64,000 bases of DNA, taken from positions 63,384-127,383 of the forward strand of contig NZ_JAVHXT010000009.1 in the NCBI RefSeq assembly GCF_031119335.1, in the 5' to 3' direction. Under the pieces are notes generated by a model. The model made no database searches. It was not told where the DNA came from and worked only from the letters and a program-made list of their open reading frames with translations. Of the stretch, positions 36,070-44,181 are shown piece by piece. Numbering within the stretch: position 1 is the stretch's first letter; each line of letters opens with the position of its first letter. The position numbers and the translations under genes were made by a program. The stretch is from Pedobacter sp. Its GTDB lineage: Bacteria; Bacteroidota; Bacteroidia; Sphingobacteriales; Sphingobacteriaceae.

Positions 36070-36516
36070 TTAATGTTTATTCCTTTTGAAAATGATTTTT
36101 CGTAGCTGTAAAATGCCATTAGTGAGGTGATGTTTCTTTGGAGTGAAAAAAGGTAAGCTTAAAACTGATAGGAGTGAGATACCAGCCGAAGCACCTAAAG
36201 CACCGCCATAACCATTAAAGAAACTACTGGTATTGAGATAGATAATAGCAAACACTAAACCAGAAACCGCCAATTTGATATAACTATCAACAATTTTTTT
36301 TGACACCATCCCAATAAAAGAACCTCCAATAAAAGCTACTGGAATATTTTTCGCTAATTCTATATCCGCCATGTGCGGAAAGAAATAAAAAGGTAAAGCG
36401 ACTAAAAGAGAAAGCAAAGCTGATGAACGTATTGGGCCTTGTTTTAATTGGTGGTTTACATAAAAAGTAACCATTGCCGCTATAACTGCCGTGATAATGA
36501 TAATAATCGATGTCAT
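36070..36516 (-). CDS. Small integral membrane protein, paralogue B
   Basis: A 148-residue protein with about five hydrophobic segments and no family I recognise. Motifs VAFIGGSFIGMVS and SSFFNGYGGALGASAG recur in the gene before it (CGAFIGMTS, KSLFNGLGGKLG), so the pair looks like a tandem duplication. Its start overlaps the stop of that gene by four bases, indicating translational coupling and likely a heteromeric membrane complex. Function unknown. Confidence 0.7.
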   Translation of the reverse strand: MTSIIIIITAVIAAMVTFYVNHQLKQGPIRSSALLSLLVALPFYFFPHMADIELAKNIPVAFIGGSFIGMVSKKIVDSYIKLAVSGLVFAIIYLNTSSFFNGYGGALGASAGISLLSVLSLPFFTPKKHHLTNGILQLRKIIFKRNKH

Positions 36517-37073
36517 TTCTTAAATAATAAAAAGAAGATGAACGAAGTGATGGTAACTGCCGTGAAAGCTACGGTGCCGAGTTTACCACCAAGCCCGTTG
36601 AAGAGACTTTTAGAAACTAGTAGGAGCACACCTGCAAAAAACGAAGCTGCTAACACAAAATAGAAGGAATAGGCGATAGATAAACTGGTCATGCCAATGA
36701 AAGCGCCACAGTAAAACATGCCTGGTAGCTGCTTCAGATATTTAGATTGCTTGTTAATTGATGGTATAAACGATGCCACTGTTCCAACTATGCCGGCAGA
36801 TATTACTGGACCTAAATGACAAATATGATTAAGCAAATAACAGATTAGTGCGCCAGCTGGAATCCAAATTACAATGAGCCTGTGCTCGTACAAATTAGTT
36901 CTGTGATGTATTGGCGCTTTTACGTAAGATACCAAAACAAGCAAACTTAAAACGATAATGATAATAGGAGTGTAGATGCTTTGAAATTTCTCTATAAAGA
37001 TGGCGAACAAGAAAAGTAATTGTATAAGTAAAGTGAGAAGGATGATGAAGGTTCTAACCTTTTTCTTTGCCAT
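36513..37073 (-). CDS. Small integral membrane protein, paralogue A
   Basis: A 186-residue protein with five or six membrane segments (FIILLTLLIQLLFLFAIFI, IIVLSLLVLVSYV, ISAGIVGTVASFI, AYSFYFVLAASFFAGVLLLV, TAVTITSFIFFLL). It is the longer paralogue of its downstream partner and shares the GxFIGM and FNGxGGxLG motifs. First gene of a two-gene unit. No function is assigned. Confidence 0.7.
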   Translation of the reverse strand: MAKKKVRTFIILLTLLIQLLFLFAIFIEKFQSIYTPIIIIVLSLLVLVSYVKAPIHHRTNLYEHRLIVIWIPAGALICYLLNHICHLGPVISAGIVGTVASFIPSINKQSKYLKQLPGMFYCGAFIGMTSLSIAYSFYFVLAASFFAGVLLLVSKSLFNGLGGKLGTVAFTAVTITSFIFFLLFKK

Positions 37074-37180
37074 TGATAAAGTTGAAAGTTAAGAGTTGAA
37101 AGTTAAAAGTCAGCGCTAGATCTCTATACTCACATCTCAATACTCATATCTTAATATTAAAAACGAAACTAAAATCCACA

Positions 37181-37208
37181 AAAAAAGCCCATTAAATATT
37201 AAGGGCTT
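37181..37208 (-). terminator. Terminator of tRNA-Ser copy 1
   Basis: On the minus strand, AAGCCC/GGGCTT (37185-37190, 37203-37208) is followed by a T-run (A-run on the plus strand), 19 bases past the tRNA 3' end. Confidence 0.7.
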
Positions 37209-37226
37209 GTTTTGCTTGTTTTCAGG

Positions 37227-37311
37227 CGGAGAGCGAGGGATTCGAACCCCCGGACCTGTTACAGTCAACAGTTTTCAAGACTGCCGCATTCGACCACTCT
37301 GCCAGCTCTCC
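37227..37311 (-). tRNA. tRNA-Ser (anticodon UGA), copy 1
   Basis: An 85-base class II tRNA on the minus strand. Acceptor GGAGAGC/GCTCTCC, anticodon loop in GTCTTGAAAAC giving UGA, long variable arm, T-arm GGGGGTTCGAATCCCTC. The 3' CCA is not encoded. It is identical to the copy at 39155. A TACTTTTG box lies 4 bases upstream with TTG 19 bases before it. Confidence 0.96.
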
Positions 37312-37315
37312 GCCG

Positions 37316-37345
37316 CAAAAGTACAAACTCTAATCAATTCTGCAA
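37316..37345 (-). promoter_or_regulatory. Promoter of tRNA-Ser copy 1
   Basis: On the minus strand: TTG (37345-37343), 19-base spacer, TACTTTTG (37323-37316). The same arrangement is conserved at copy 2, supporting the Bacteroidota TTG/TAnnTTTG consensus in this organism. Confidence 0.75.
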
Positions 37346-37472
37346 ACTTTGATTAAAAAAATGTTAAATAAAATTTAAGGAAGGAGAAATTAGCGCTGCT
37401 ATTACTAGTTTAAGTTTAATTAAATACTAAAGCCTAAGTTCTATAATCATGTTATTTTAAAATCAAAGTACT

Positions 37473-37501
37473 TTGAAATAAAAAGTAAATCAATAACTTT
37501 G
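37473..37501 (+). promoter_or_regulatory. Promoter of the methyltransferase operon
   Basis: TTG (37473-37475), 18-base spacer, TAACTTTG (37494-37501), about 95 bases before the methyltransferase start. It fits the same consensus as the tRNA-Ser promoters. Confidence 0.55.
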
Positions 37502-37600
37502 TATAGCAGTTGTTGAGTAGGAGTAACTCATAGTTTATAAGGTTGTGAAATTATGAACTCAGAAAAGAAATGATAAAGTTAGCATATTAATTTACCATAC

Positions 37601-38188
37601 ATGAATAAGCAAACAAATTCCTTTTATGATAAATTTTCGCTTTTCTATCCATTGGTAGATGTTTTGCTTAAACCACAAAAGAAGGTCTTGTTTAACGAAG
37701 TTAATCGCTTAACGGATGGTAATTTACTTGAGATTGGCGTAGGTAATGGTACCCACTTTAAATATTATAATAAACATAAAATAACAGCTATAGACACATC
37801 TGAAGCCATGGTTAAAACTGCCAGAAAAAACAGCGCCGAAAACATTGAAGTGTTGAAGATGGATGGTGAACTACTTTTGTTCGATGATGAGAAATTCGAT
37901 TATGTGGTGCTTTCACACGTTATTGCTGTAGTTACTCGTCCAGAGCAATTGATTTCTGAGGCTTATCGGGTATTAAAGCCTGGAGGAAAAATGTTTATAC
38001 TTAATCACTTTACGCCCAACAATTGGTTAAAGTACATCGATCAGTCATTTGCTATAGTATCAAAAGCTTTTCATTTTCGATCTGTTTTTTATATTGAAGA
38101 TTTGGAAAGCATAAAAAAGTTCAGACTTTCTAAAGAAATTCATTTTGGATTAGGTTCTTATTTCAAACTTTTAATCTACAAAAAGTAG
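37601..38188 (+). CDS. Class I SAM-dependent methyltransferase
   Basis: A 195-residue methyltransferase: motif I LLEIGVGNGTHFKYY, acidic loop AIDTSEAM, post-I MDGELLLFDDEKFDYVVLSHV, and RVLKPGGKMFILNHF. It most resembles phospholipid (phosphatidylethanolamine) or quinone methyltransferases. It is followed without gap by a VanZ-like membrane protein and DgkA-type kinase, so a lipid substrate is plausible (inference). Confidence 0.85.
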   Translation: MNKQTNSFYDKFSLFYPLVDVLLKPQKKVLFNEVNRLTDGNLLEIGVGNGTHFKYYNKHKITAIDTSEAMVKTARKNSAENIEVLKMDGELLLFDDEKFDYVVLSHVIAVVTRPEQLISEAYRVLKPGGKMFILNHFTPNNWLKYIDQSFAIVSKAFHFRSVFYIEDLESIKKFRLSKEIHFGLGSYFKLLIYKK

Positions 38189-38691
38189 TGAAGCAGAAGT
38201 ATATTTTTATTGGTGTAGCATTGCTCATCAGCCTATTTATCTACTTGTTTTACAGAACAGAAAAAACTGTTGCCACCAATATTTTTATTCAAATAATTTC
38301 ATATGATAGCTTTTTGGCATTAAAAGCAAGTATTGTTAATGCATTGCCTTTGAATAACATTGTTGTTTATTCTTTACCAGAAGGTTTATGGGTATTTTGT
38401 ATTACGCTTACGTCTAAATCATATTTTATAAATATTAGAAATTGGCATTTTGACTGCGTATTTATCCCGCTCATATTTTGTTTTACATTAGAAATATTTC
38501 AATTCTTTCATATTACTAATGGACGATTTGATTTTATGGATATATGGTTTTGTATTGTATTTTGGATATTAGGTATATTAATTTTGAGAGATAAGGTTGA
38601 AAAGGAAAATATTCTTGCTTGGTCTAATTCAAAACCCTTTGTTTGTTTGGCGAGCTATGGTATTGTGTATTTGGCTCACGTTTTAAAATAG
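38188..38691 (+). CDS. VanZ-like membrane protein
   Basis: A 167-residue membrane protein with a GTG start whose G is the last base of the preceding TAG, so it is translationally coupled. Four or five hydrophobic segments; LPEGLWVFCITL, LEIFQFFHITNGRFDFMDIWF is typical VanZ-like text (E-x-x-Q...D-x-x-D polar core). Function of the family is unclear. It is embedded in a lipid-related operon. Confidence 0.65.
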   Translation: MKQKYIFIGVALLISLFIYLFYRTEKTVATNIFIQIISYDSFLALKASIVNALPLNNIVVYSLPEGLWVFCITLTSKSYFINIRNWHFDCVFIPLIFCFTLEIFQFFHITNGRFDFMDIWFCIVFWILGILILRDKVEKENILAWSNSKPFVCLASYGIVYLAHVLK

Positions 38692-38699
38692 TAGAAGAC

Positions 38700-39068
38700 A
38701 TGAATAGGATAAATAAACATTTAAGGAGTTATAGGTATGCTTTACGAGGAATATACTTAGCATTTAGGTATGAAAATAATATGTTATTTCATTTACTTGC
38801 AGCTATTGCTGTTGTAACCTTAAACATCATACTGAAAATAGATAAAACGGATTGGCTAATTACCTTGATACTTATTGGACTAGTTATTACAGCAGAGATA
38901 TTTAATACCGCCATTGAAACATTAGCCGATAGAGTTACCAAAGAGCAAGACCCACTAATAGCTAAGACAAAAGATTTGGCATCGGGTGCAGTACTTGTGA
39001 TTTGTTGTTTCGCTGCTATATGTGCCGTGATTATCTATTTTCCTTATTTTCTAGCGTTAGGGTTTTAG
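38700..39068 (+). CDS. dgkA: Diacylglycerol/undecaprenol kinase (DgkA family)
   Basis: A 122-residue integral membrane kinase. The ATG at 38700 gives the usual N-terminus (MNRINKHLRSYRYALRGI); an in-frame ATG at 38643 would overlap the previous gene. The family signature AEIFNTAIETLADRV with catalytic Glu is present between membrane helices, three helices in total. In most bacteria this type phosphorylates undecaprenol, recycling the cell-wall lipid carrier. Confidence 0.9.
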   Translation: MNRINKHLRSYRYALRGIYLAFRYENNMLFHLLAAIAVVTLNIILKIDKTDWLITLILIGLVITAEIFNTAIETLADRVTKEQDPLIAKTKDLASGAVLVICCFAAICAVIIYFPYFLALGF

Positions 39069-39108
39069 CTTTGATAGTTGGTAAGATGATGAACTTGTAT
39101 AAAACCAA

Positions 39109-39139
39109 AAAATCCTACAATCTTTCGATGTAGGATTTT
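39109..39139. terminator. Bidirectional terminator between dgkA and tRNA-Ser copy 2
   Basis: An 11-bp stem AAAATCCTACA (39109-39119) with TGTAGGATTTT (39129-39139), A-run before and T-run after. It serves the plus-strand lipid operon and the minus-strand tRNA. Confidence 0.75.
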
Positions 39140-39154
39140 CTGTGTTTTTTAATG

Positions 39155-39239
39155 CGGAGAGCGAGGGATTCGAACCCCCGGACCTGTTACAGTCAACAGT
39201 TTTCAAGACTGCCGCATTCGACCACTCTGCCAGCTCTCC
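39155..39239 (-). tRNA. tRNA-Ser (anticodon UGA), copy 2
   Basis: Identical over all 85 bases to the copy at 37227. The upstream promoter region is also nearly identical, with two substitutions over about 35 bases, so this is a duplication of gene plus promoter. CCA is not encoded. Confidence 0.96.
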
Positions 39240-39243
39240 GCTG

Positions 39244-39273
39244 CAAAAGTACAAACTCTAGGCAATTCTGCAA
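39244..39273 (-). promoter_or_regulatory. Promoter of tRNA-Ser copy 2
   Basis: On the minus strand: TTG (39273-39271), 19-base spacer, TACTTTTG (39251-39244), 4 bases before the tRNA. Confidence 0.75.
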
Positions 39274-39673
39274 ACTGGAAAATAGGTATTTTGTAAACTT
39301 TGTTTTAATGGACTAGTTATCAGGTCGAAAAAATTGAATAGTACTTCAAAAACCGTCGATTTTGTCTCGATTGTGAACGACTTACGAAGTTTTGGAAACT
39401 TCGTAAGTCTGGACTGATATGATTTGTGTAGTTTAACTCAAGCCTTCTTATATATTTAAGAGAAATTTGAGGGTTTTGCCGTTTTAAAACTTCGCAAGTC
39501 TATATTGGTGGTTAGTTTTTTGAGTTGCTTGAACAGGCTTTTGTTAATTAAACCCGGTAGTAGCGGATACCGGCCTAGTGGCTAAGGCCGAGCGGAGGGC
39601 TTGGCGTTGGGCGAGGAGTATGAGCGGATAACGGGACCAACGTAAAGATGGAAATGCGATGCTGATTTTCTAA
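39274..39673. other. Intergenic region with hairpin and GC-rich patch
   Basis: A 400-base gene-free stretch. A 14-bp hairpin GACTTACGAAGTTT (39379-39392 with 39396-39409) is followed by a second, partial AACTTCGCAAGTC copy near 39488. A GC-rich patch at 39550-39640 (CCCGGTAGTAGCGGATACCGG, GGCCTAGTGGCTAAGGCC) contrasts with the AT-rich surroundings and contains small palindromes, probably another repeat unit. Confidence 0.55.
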
Positions 39674-40654
39674 TTACTTTTTATCGTCAGAACTTTTGCT
39701 CTTAAACAAATTGAAGTTTGGTCTAATGATTTTTACGCTCCGTTTTGATAAATCTACGCTGGCATTCAGCTCGAAACCGATCAATAAAATGAGGGAGTTG
39801 AGATAAAGCCAGATCATCATGACCATTAAAGTACCGATAGAACCGTAAATTTTATTGTAGGCGCCGAAATTATTGATGTAAAACGAGAAGCCCCAAATGG
39901 TTAGGAAAGCCAAAATAGTAGCTAGCCATGAGCCGGCACTAAAGAATTTCCATTTTTTGGCATGTGCCGGACCATAACGGTAAAGTATAGATACGTTGAT
40001 AAAGTACAGCGCCCCTAAAAGTGCAAATTGGGTGAATTTGATAAGGTAAATAGTCAAATTGCCATCGTATTCGATTTCTTTTTTAAGGTAGTTGATGGTA
40101 ATTTCTCCCAAAGTCATGGCAGCGATGCACAAAATCATGGAAACAACTAAGACGATGGTAAGGACTAGCGCTACCAACCTTCGTTTAAGTAAGGTTCTTG
40201 TTTCTACAATTAATGACGATTTATTGAAGGCCATCATTAAATTATGGATGCCATTAGTGGCGAAAAACAAGGACAGAAAGAAACCTATAGATAGCAAACT
40301 GCCATTTTGAATGTTGACGATATCATTGATAGTTGCTTCGAAAGCTAAAAAGGCATTGTCTGGCAATACGAGTGCTAACAAAGACATTAAACCTTCCTGA
40401 AATCCAATTCTTTTTGGTATGTAAGGGATTAGGGTAAACAAAAAAATGATGCCAGGAAATATGGCCAACATAAAGTTGTAGGCTAGTGAAGAGGCCTTGT
40501 TAACTAGTGTGTCTTTTCCAATTTCTCTAAAAAAGAACGTTGCTACGGTATAAATTGGTAGAGGACTGAAACCTGGAAGCACACAAACTTTAGTCCACTC
40601 GATTAGCATAGAGTAGGGCCTAAATTTTAAAAGTTGTTTGTGTAGCCAATTCAT
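39674..40654 (-). CDS. YihY/BrkB-family inner-membrane protein
   Basis: A 326-residue protein with about six membrane segments: LVNKASSLAYNFMLAIFPGIIFLFTLIPYIP, GSIGTLMVMMIWLYLNSLILLIGFELNA (the family ending, with Glu-Leu-Asn). The family is widespread, once called ribonuclease BN by mistake; its role is not settled. It lies downstream of the thioesterase gene on the minus strand, with a CCCCTAAAGGGG repeat pair between. Confidence 0.9.
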   Translation of the reverse strand: MNWLHKQLLKFRPYSMLIEWTKVCVLPGFSPLPIYTVATFFFREIGKDTLVNKASSLAYNFMLAIFPGIIFLFTLIPYIPKRIGFQEGLMSLLALVLPDNAFLAFEATINDIVNIQNGSLLSIGFFLSLFFATNGIHNLMMAFNKSSLIVETRTLLKRRLVALVLTIVLVVSMILCIAAMTLGEITINYLKKEIEYDGNLTIYLIKFTQFALLGALYFINVSILYRYGPAHAKKWKFFSAGSWLATILAFLTIWGFSFYINNFGAYNKIYGSIGTLMVMMIWLYLNSLILLIGFELNASVDLSKRSVKIIRPNFNLFKSKSSDDKK

Positions 40655-40659
40655 TAACC

Positions 40660-40730
40660 CCTAACCCCTAAAGGGGAATTTTGTTTTATCTGCATATCGT
40701 CCCATTGCCCCCTTTAGGGGGAACGGGGGT
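40660..40730. repeat. CCCCTAAAGGGG repeat pair between thioesterase and yihY
   Basis: CCCCTAACCCCTAAAGGGG and its inverted partner CCCCCTTTAGGGGG flank a short A/T-rich centre. The right arm reaches the thioesterase stop codon. Confidence 0.6.
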
Positions 40731-41138
40731 TTAAAAGTACTGTCTTACGTTTTTCATAAAGTTCTCTGGCGGATGACACGGCCTACGAGTTTCTTTGTCT
40801 ACAAATACCAAGGTAGTTTTACCGATGTTGATCAATTCTTTCGCTTCGTTATAAATCTCGTATTCTACATGTAAACGCACTGTAGGTAACTCTTTTACAA
40901 TAGATTTGATAGTAAGCACTTGATTGTAAAGTGCAGGTTTTAAATATTTAGATTGCAGTTCTAAAATTGGTAGCATTACCCCATCAGCTTCCATAGAAGC
41001 GTATGTCATACCAGAACAGGCCTCGAAACATTCGGTACGTGCTATTTCATAATACTGAGCGTAGTTGCCGTGGTAAACAACACCCATTTGATCGGTTTCG
41101 GCGTATCTAACTTTAACTTGGGTTTCGTAGGTAAACAT
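40731..41138 (-). CDS. YbgC-type acyl-CoA thioesterase (hot-dog fold)
   Basis: A 135-residue 4-hydroxybenzoyl-CoA thioesterase-like protein: VRYAETDQMGVVYHGNYAQYYEIAR carries the catalytic Asp and the family's HGNY block. The ATG overlaps the mltG stop by one base (TAATG), so it is coupled to the cell-wall genes upstream. Substrate unknown; the other hot-dog protein is at 45804. Confidence 0.9.
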   Translation of the reverse strand: MFTYETQVKVRYAETDQMGVVYHGNYAQYYEIARTECFEACSGMTYASMEADGVMLPILELQSKYLKPALYNQVLTIKSIVKELPTVRLHVEYEIYNEAKELINIGKTTLVFVDKETRRPCHPPENFMKNVRQYF

Positions 41139-42187
41139 TATCTAAATATATTTCTCTTATTTAAGGCTTCTCTGTATTTCTTTGCGTTGATATTGTGTTC
41201 TTGAACGGTTGCCGCAAAATTATGGTAACCAGAAAAATCTTCTTTTGCACACATGTACAGGTAATTATTGTCTTCTTTGTTTAACACCGCGTCTATGGCA
41301 CTAATACTTGGCATATTAATTGGCCCCGGAGGCAAACCAGCATATTTGTAGGTGTTGTATCTAGAGTCTACTCTCAACAACGGCCCAGTTACACGTTTAA
41401 CGGTAAAATCGTTATTGGCAAATATCACTGTTGGATCTGCTTGCAATAAAATACCTCTTTCTAAACGGTTAAGGTAAAGACCTGCGATAGTTGGCATTTC
41501 TCTATCATACAAAGCTTCTGCATCTACAATAGAGGCTAAAATGGTAGCTTTAATTGGATCTAAACCTATTGCAGCAGCTTTCTTTCTGCGTTCATCGTTC
41601 CAAAACTTCAAGTATTCTGCATTCATCTTCTTGAAAAATTCTTCTCTAGAAGTGCTCCAATACATTTCGTAGGTATTTGGGATGAACATAGTGTACACCG
41701 TTTCTGTAGTGAAACCGTATTTTTCTACAAAAGCCGCAGAATCTAACAAGCGCATAAATGCTACAGAATCTGGTTCTAAATTCTTTGCTAATAAACTTGC
41801 TAAACCTTCAATTTTTCTAATGTTCTGGAATTTCAGTTTAACAGGTTCTTGATTACCGGCTTTAAGCATGTTGATTAACGCTCGGTTAGTCATTCCTTCT
41901 TTTAAACGATATTTACCTGGCTTTAAAGTACCTTGTAAGTTCATTTTTTCGGCAGCTTGCCAAAATGTACCAATATCATTTAAAATTTCCTTGTAACGAA
42001 GATCTGTTACTAAATCTTCAAAAACGTATCCTGTTTTTACATACAAATACTTCTCTTTATCGGTTACGTTAGGAGCGAAGTAAGTGTTATAAAACTTAAT
42101 GCCAAAATATCCGCCAATGGCTAAAACAATAGCCAAAACGATAATGATTATCTTTAAGTTTTTCTTTTTAGATTGATTTGTGCTCAT
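41138..42187 (-). CDS. mltG: Endolytic murein transglycosylase MltG
   Basis: A 349-residue YceG-family enzyme that cuts nascent glycan strands at the inner membrane. One N-terminal membrane helix (LKIIIIVLAIVLAIGGYFGI), LysM-like region, then the catalytic domain: ILASIVDAEA, AGLYLNRLERGILLQADPTV, GLPPGPINMPS. The enterobacterial IVEKET block reads IVDAEA here, so one acidic position is Asp rather than Glu. It starts two bases after the PASTA gene stop. Confidence 0.92.
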   Translation of the reverse strand: MSTNQSKKKNLKIIIIVLAIVLAIGGYFGIKFYNTYFAPNVTDKEKYLYVKTGYVFEDLVTDLRYKEILNDIGTFWQAAEKMNLQGTLKPGKYRLKEGMTNRALINMLKAGNQEPVKLKFQNIRKIEGLASLLAKNLEPDSVAFMRLLDSAAFVEKYGFTTETVYTMFIPNTYEMYWSTSREEFFKKMNAEYLKFWNDERRKKAAAIGLDPIKATILASIVDAEALYDREMPTIAGLYLNRLERGILLQADPTVIFANNDFTVKRVTGPLLRVDSRYNTYKYAGLPPGPINMPSISAIDAVLNKEDNNYLYMCAKEDFSGYHNFAATVQEHNINAKKYREALNKRNIFR

Positions 42188-42189
42188 AT

Positions 42190-42957
42190 TTATGGTTTAT
42201 TAGCAAGCGTTAAATTGATTGGTGTGCCAATACGTACTTTTGTAATGCTATCGGCCGGTAAAGGGAATTGCGAAATGATGACCGCATTAGCAGTATCGGT
42301 AATTGTTCCTTCGTAAGTAATGGTTCCTACAGCTAACATAGCGCCTTTTAGCGAAAATCTAGCTTCATCTATGGTAAATCCAGTTAAATTCGGCAATTCT
42401 ACTTCTTCGCTGCCACGTCCATCGCCCAAAACAAAGCTAATTCTAGAACCTTTTGGTAAACTTTCGCCAGGTTTAATTGACTGACCACCAAATAAAGCTT
42501 CTAAAACAACATCCCTCGCCACGTCGGGTTTGTAAGTTGTGTCTCCCAATTTTAAACCATAGCTTTCGATAATTGATTTAGCCTCACGAAGTGACTTCAT
42601 TTCTATATCCGGAAACCTAACGTTTGGTGCTTGGTTGGTATTGATGGTTAAATAGATCGTTCTATTATCCTTTACAAAAGTTTCTGGATCAGGATCTTGA
42701 TCGGTAACAATACCCGGAGGTTGGTCTTGAATATATACTGAATCTATCTCGTAACGCAAGCCAAGTCCTTCTAACTTACTAATGGCGTCTTCAACCTTAA
42801 GTCCTCTAAGATTGGGTACATTTAAGCCCTCGCCATGTTTAGTGTAGTAACGTAGACTAAAGAAAGCGATGAGTAACAGACCAAAAAAGGTGCAGATAGC
42901 GGCTATAATATTTCTTCTGAATGATTTGGTTTTAAGGTACTCGGTAAAGTTGCCCAT
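42190..42957 (-). CDS. Membrane-anchored PASTA-domain protein
   Basis: A 255-residue protein with one N-terminal membrane helix (IIAAICTFFGLLLIAFFSL) and three PASTA repeats (about 45-105, 112-180, 185-255; NLRGLKVEDAISKLEGLGL, LREAKSIIESYGL, NLTGFTIDEARFSL). There is no kinase or penicillin-binding domain. PASTA domains bind peptidoglycan or muropeptides. Its operon with mltG and divergence from ddl suggest a role in guiding cell-wall synthesis. Confidence 0.92.
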   Translation of the reverse strand: MGNFTEYLKTKSFRRNIIAAICTFFGLLLIAFFSLRYYTKHGEGLNVPNLRGLKVEDAISKLEGLGLRYEIDSVYIQDQPPGIVTDQDPDPETFVKDNRTIYLTINTNQAPNVRFPDIEMKSLREAKSIIESYGLKLGDTTYKPDVARDVVLEALFGGQSIKPGESLPKGSRISFVLGDGRGSEEVELPNLTGFTIDEARFSLKGAMLAVGTITYEGTITDTANAVIISQFPLPADSITKVRIGTPINLTLANKP

Positions 42958-43094
42958 TCGCTTTTAGTTTTAAATAAGTTTCAAATTTAGCTTAAAAAAA
43001 TATTTATCTTAAATTAAAAACAAATCTGTCTATTTTTGGGAAGATAAATATAATTGAAACCAAAAATAGTGCAATTGAGCCAATCAAAATAATT

Positions 43095-44075
43095 ATGAAG
43101 AAAACCATCGCATTGCTAACCGGCGGAACTACAGGAGAATGGGTAGTATCTGTAAAAAGTGCTGCAACTATTGCCCAAAATATCGATACCAATAAATACG
43201 ACGTCTACAAAATTATGCTTACCGAAAATGGTTGGTTTTACGAGCCTGCAGATTCTGTTAAGATAGAAGTAGACAAGAATGATTTTTCGCTAAACATTAA
43301 AGGTAAGAAGATAGTTTTTGATGGCGTTTTCATAGTGATACACGGCTCACCTGGAGAAGATGGCAAACTACAAGGCTATTTTGATATGATCGGTATTCCT
43401 TACACAACTTGTAATGCGCTTACCAGTTCTATTACCATGAACAAAGGCTACACAAAAGCTATTGTTAACGGAATTAAAAACCTAAATGTGGCTAAGTCTT
43501 TACAGCTTTTTAGAGAAGATTATAATATCGAAGATGTAAAATCACAATTGAAATTGCCACTTTTTGTAAAACCAAACAATGGTGGAAGCAGTATTGGCAT
43601 GAGTAAAGTTAAACACTTTGATGATTTGCAAGCCGCACTTGACAAGGCATTTAATGAAGATACACAGGTTTTAGTTGAGGAATTTGTAGAAGGAAGAGAA
43701 TTTTCTATCGGTGTTTTTAAAACAAAGGGAAAGATTGTAGTATTACCAACAACCGAAGTAAAAACCAAGAACGAGTTCTTTGATTTTGATGCAAAATATA
43801 CGCCAGGAGTTACCGAAGAAATTACGCCTGGTGATATGACAGAAGAAGAAAAGACTCGGGTAGAGCAGATCGTTGCTGATGTCTATCAAAAACTAAACTG
43901 TCGTGGTATTGTGCGTATCGATTATTTCTTAGAGCACAACACAGGAAACTTTTACTTTATAGAAATTAACACCATTCCGGGACAAACTGCAACGAGCTTT
44001 ATTCCTCAACAAGTGGCCGCCATGGGCATAAAATTACAAGATTTTTATACGCAGGTTTTAGAGGAGACTATATAG
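43095..44075 (+). CDS. ddl: D-alanine--D-alanine ligase
   Basis: ATP-grasp ligase making D-Ala-D-Ala for peptidoglycan. 326 residues; HGSPGEDGKLQGYFDMIGIPYTTC, NKGYTKAIV, VKPNNGGSSIGMSKV, EINTIPGQT are the family blocks. It is divergent from the PASTA/mltG operon, with 137 bases between. A TATTTTTG at 43031-43038 could be its -7 box. Confidence 0.95.
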   Translation: MKKTIALLTGGTTGEWVVSVKSAATIAQNIDTNKYDVYKIMLTENGWFYEPADSVKIEVDKNDFSLNIKGKKIVFDGVFIVIHGSPGEDGKLQGYFDMIGIPYTTCNALTSSITMNKGYTKAIVNGIKNLNVAKSLQLFREDYNIEDVKSQLKLPLFVKPNNGGSSIGMSKVKHFDDLQAALDKAFNEDTQVLVEEFVEGREFSIGVFKTKGKIVVLPTTEVKTKNEFFDFDAKYTPGVTEEITPGDMTEEEKTRVEQIVADVYQKLNCRGIVRIDYFLEHNTGNFYFIEINTIPGQTATSFIPQQVAAMGIKLQDFYTQVLEETI

Positions 44076-44084
44076 AACTATTTA

Positions 44085-44163
44085 GTCATTTCGACCATAG
44101 GGAGAAATCTAACAGTTAGTTAAAATAGTTGCTAGATTTCTCCTCATTCTTCGTCGAAATGAC
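44085..44163. repeat. GTCATTTCGA palindromic element, copy 2
   Basis: Outer GTCATTTCGA (44085-44094) pairs with TCGAAATGAC (44154-44163); inner GGAGAAATCTA pairs with TAGATTTCTCC. The same family as the element at 31082. It lies between convergent ddl and the MATE gene and could terminate both. Confidence 0.7.
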
Positions 44164-44181
44164 GAGGAAACGCTTAAAAGA

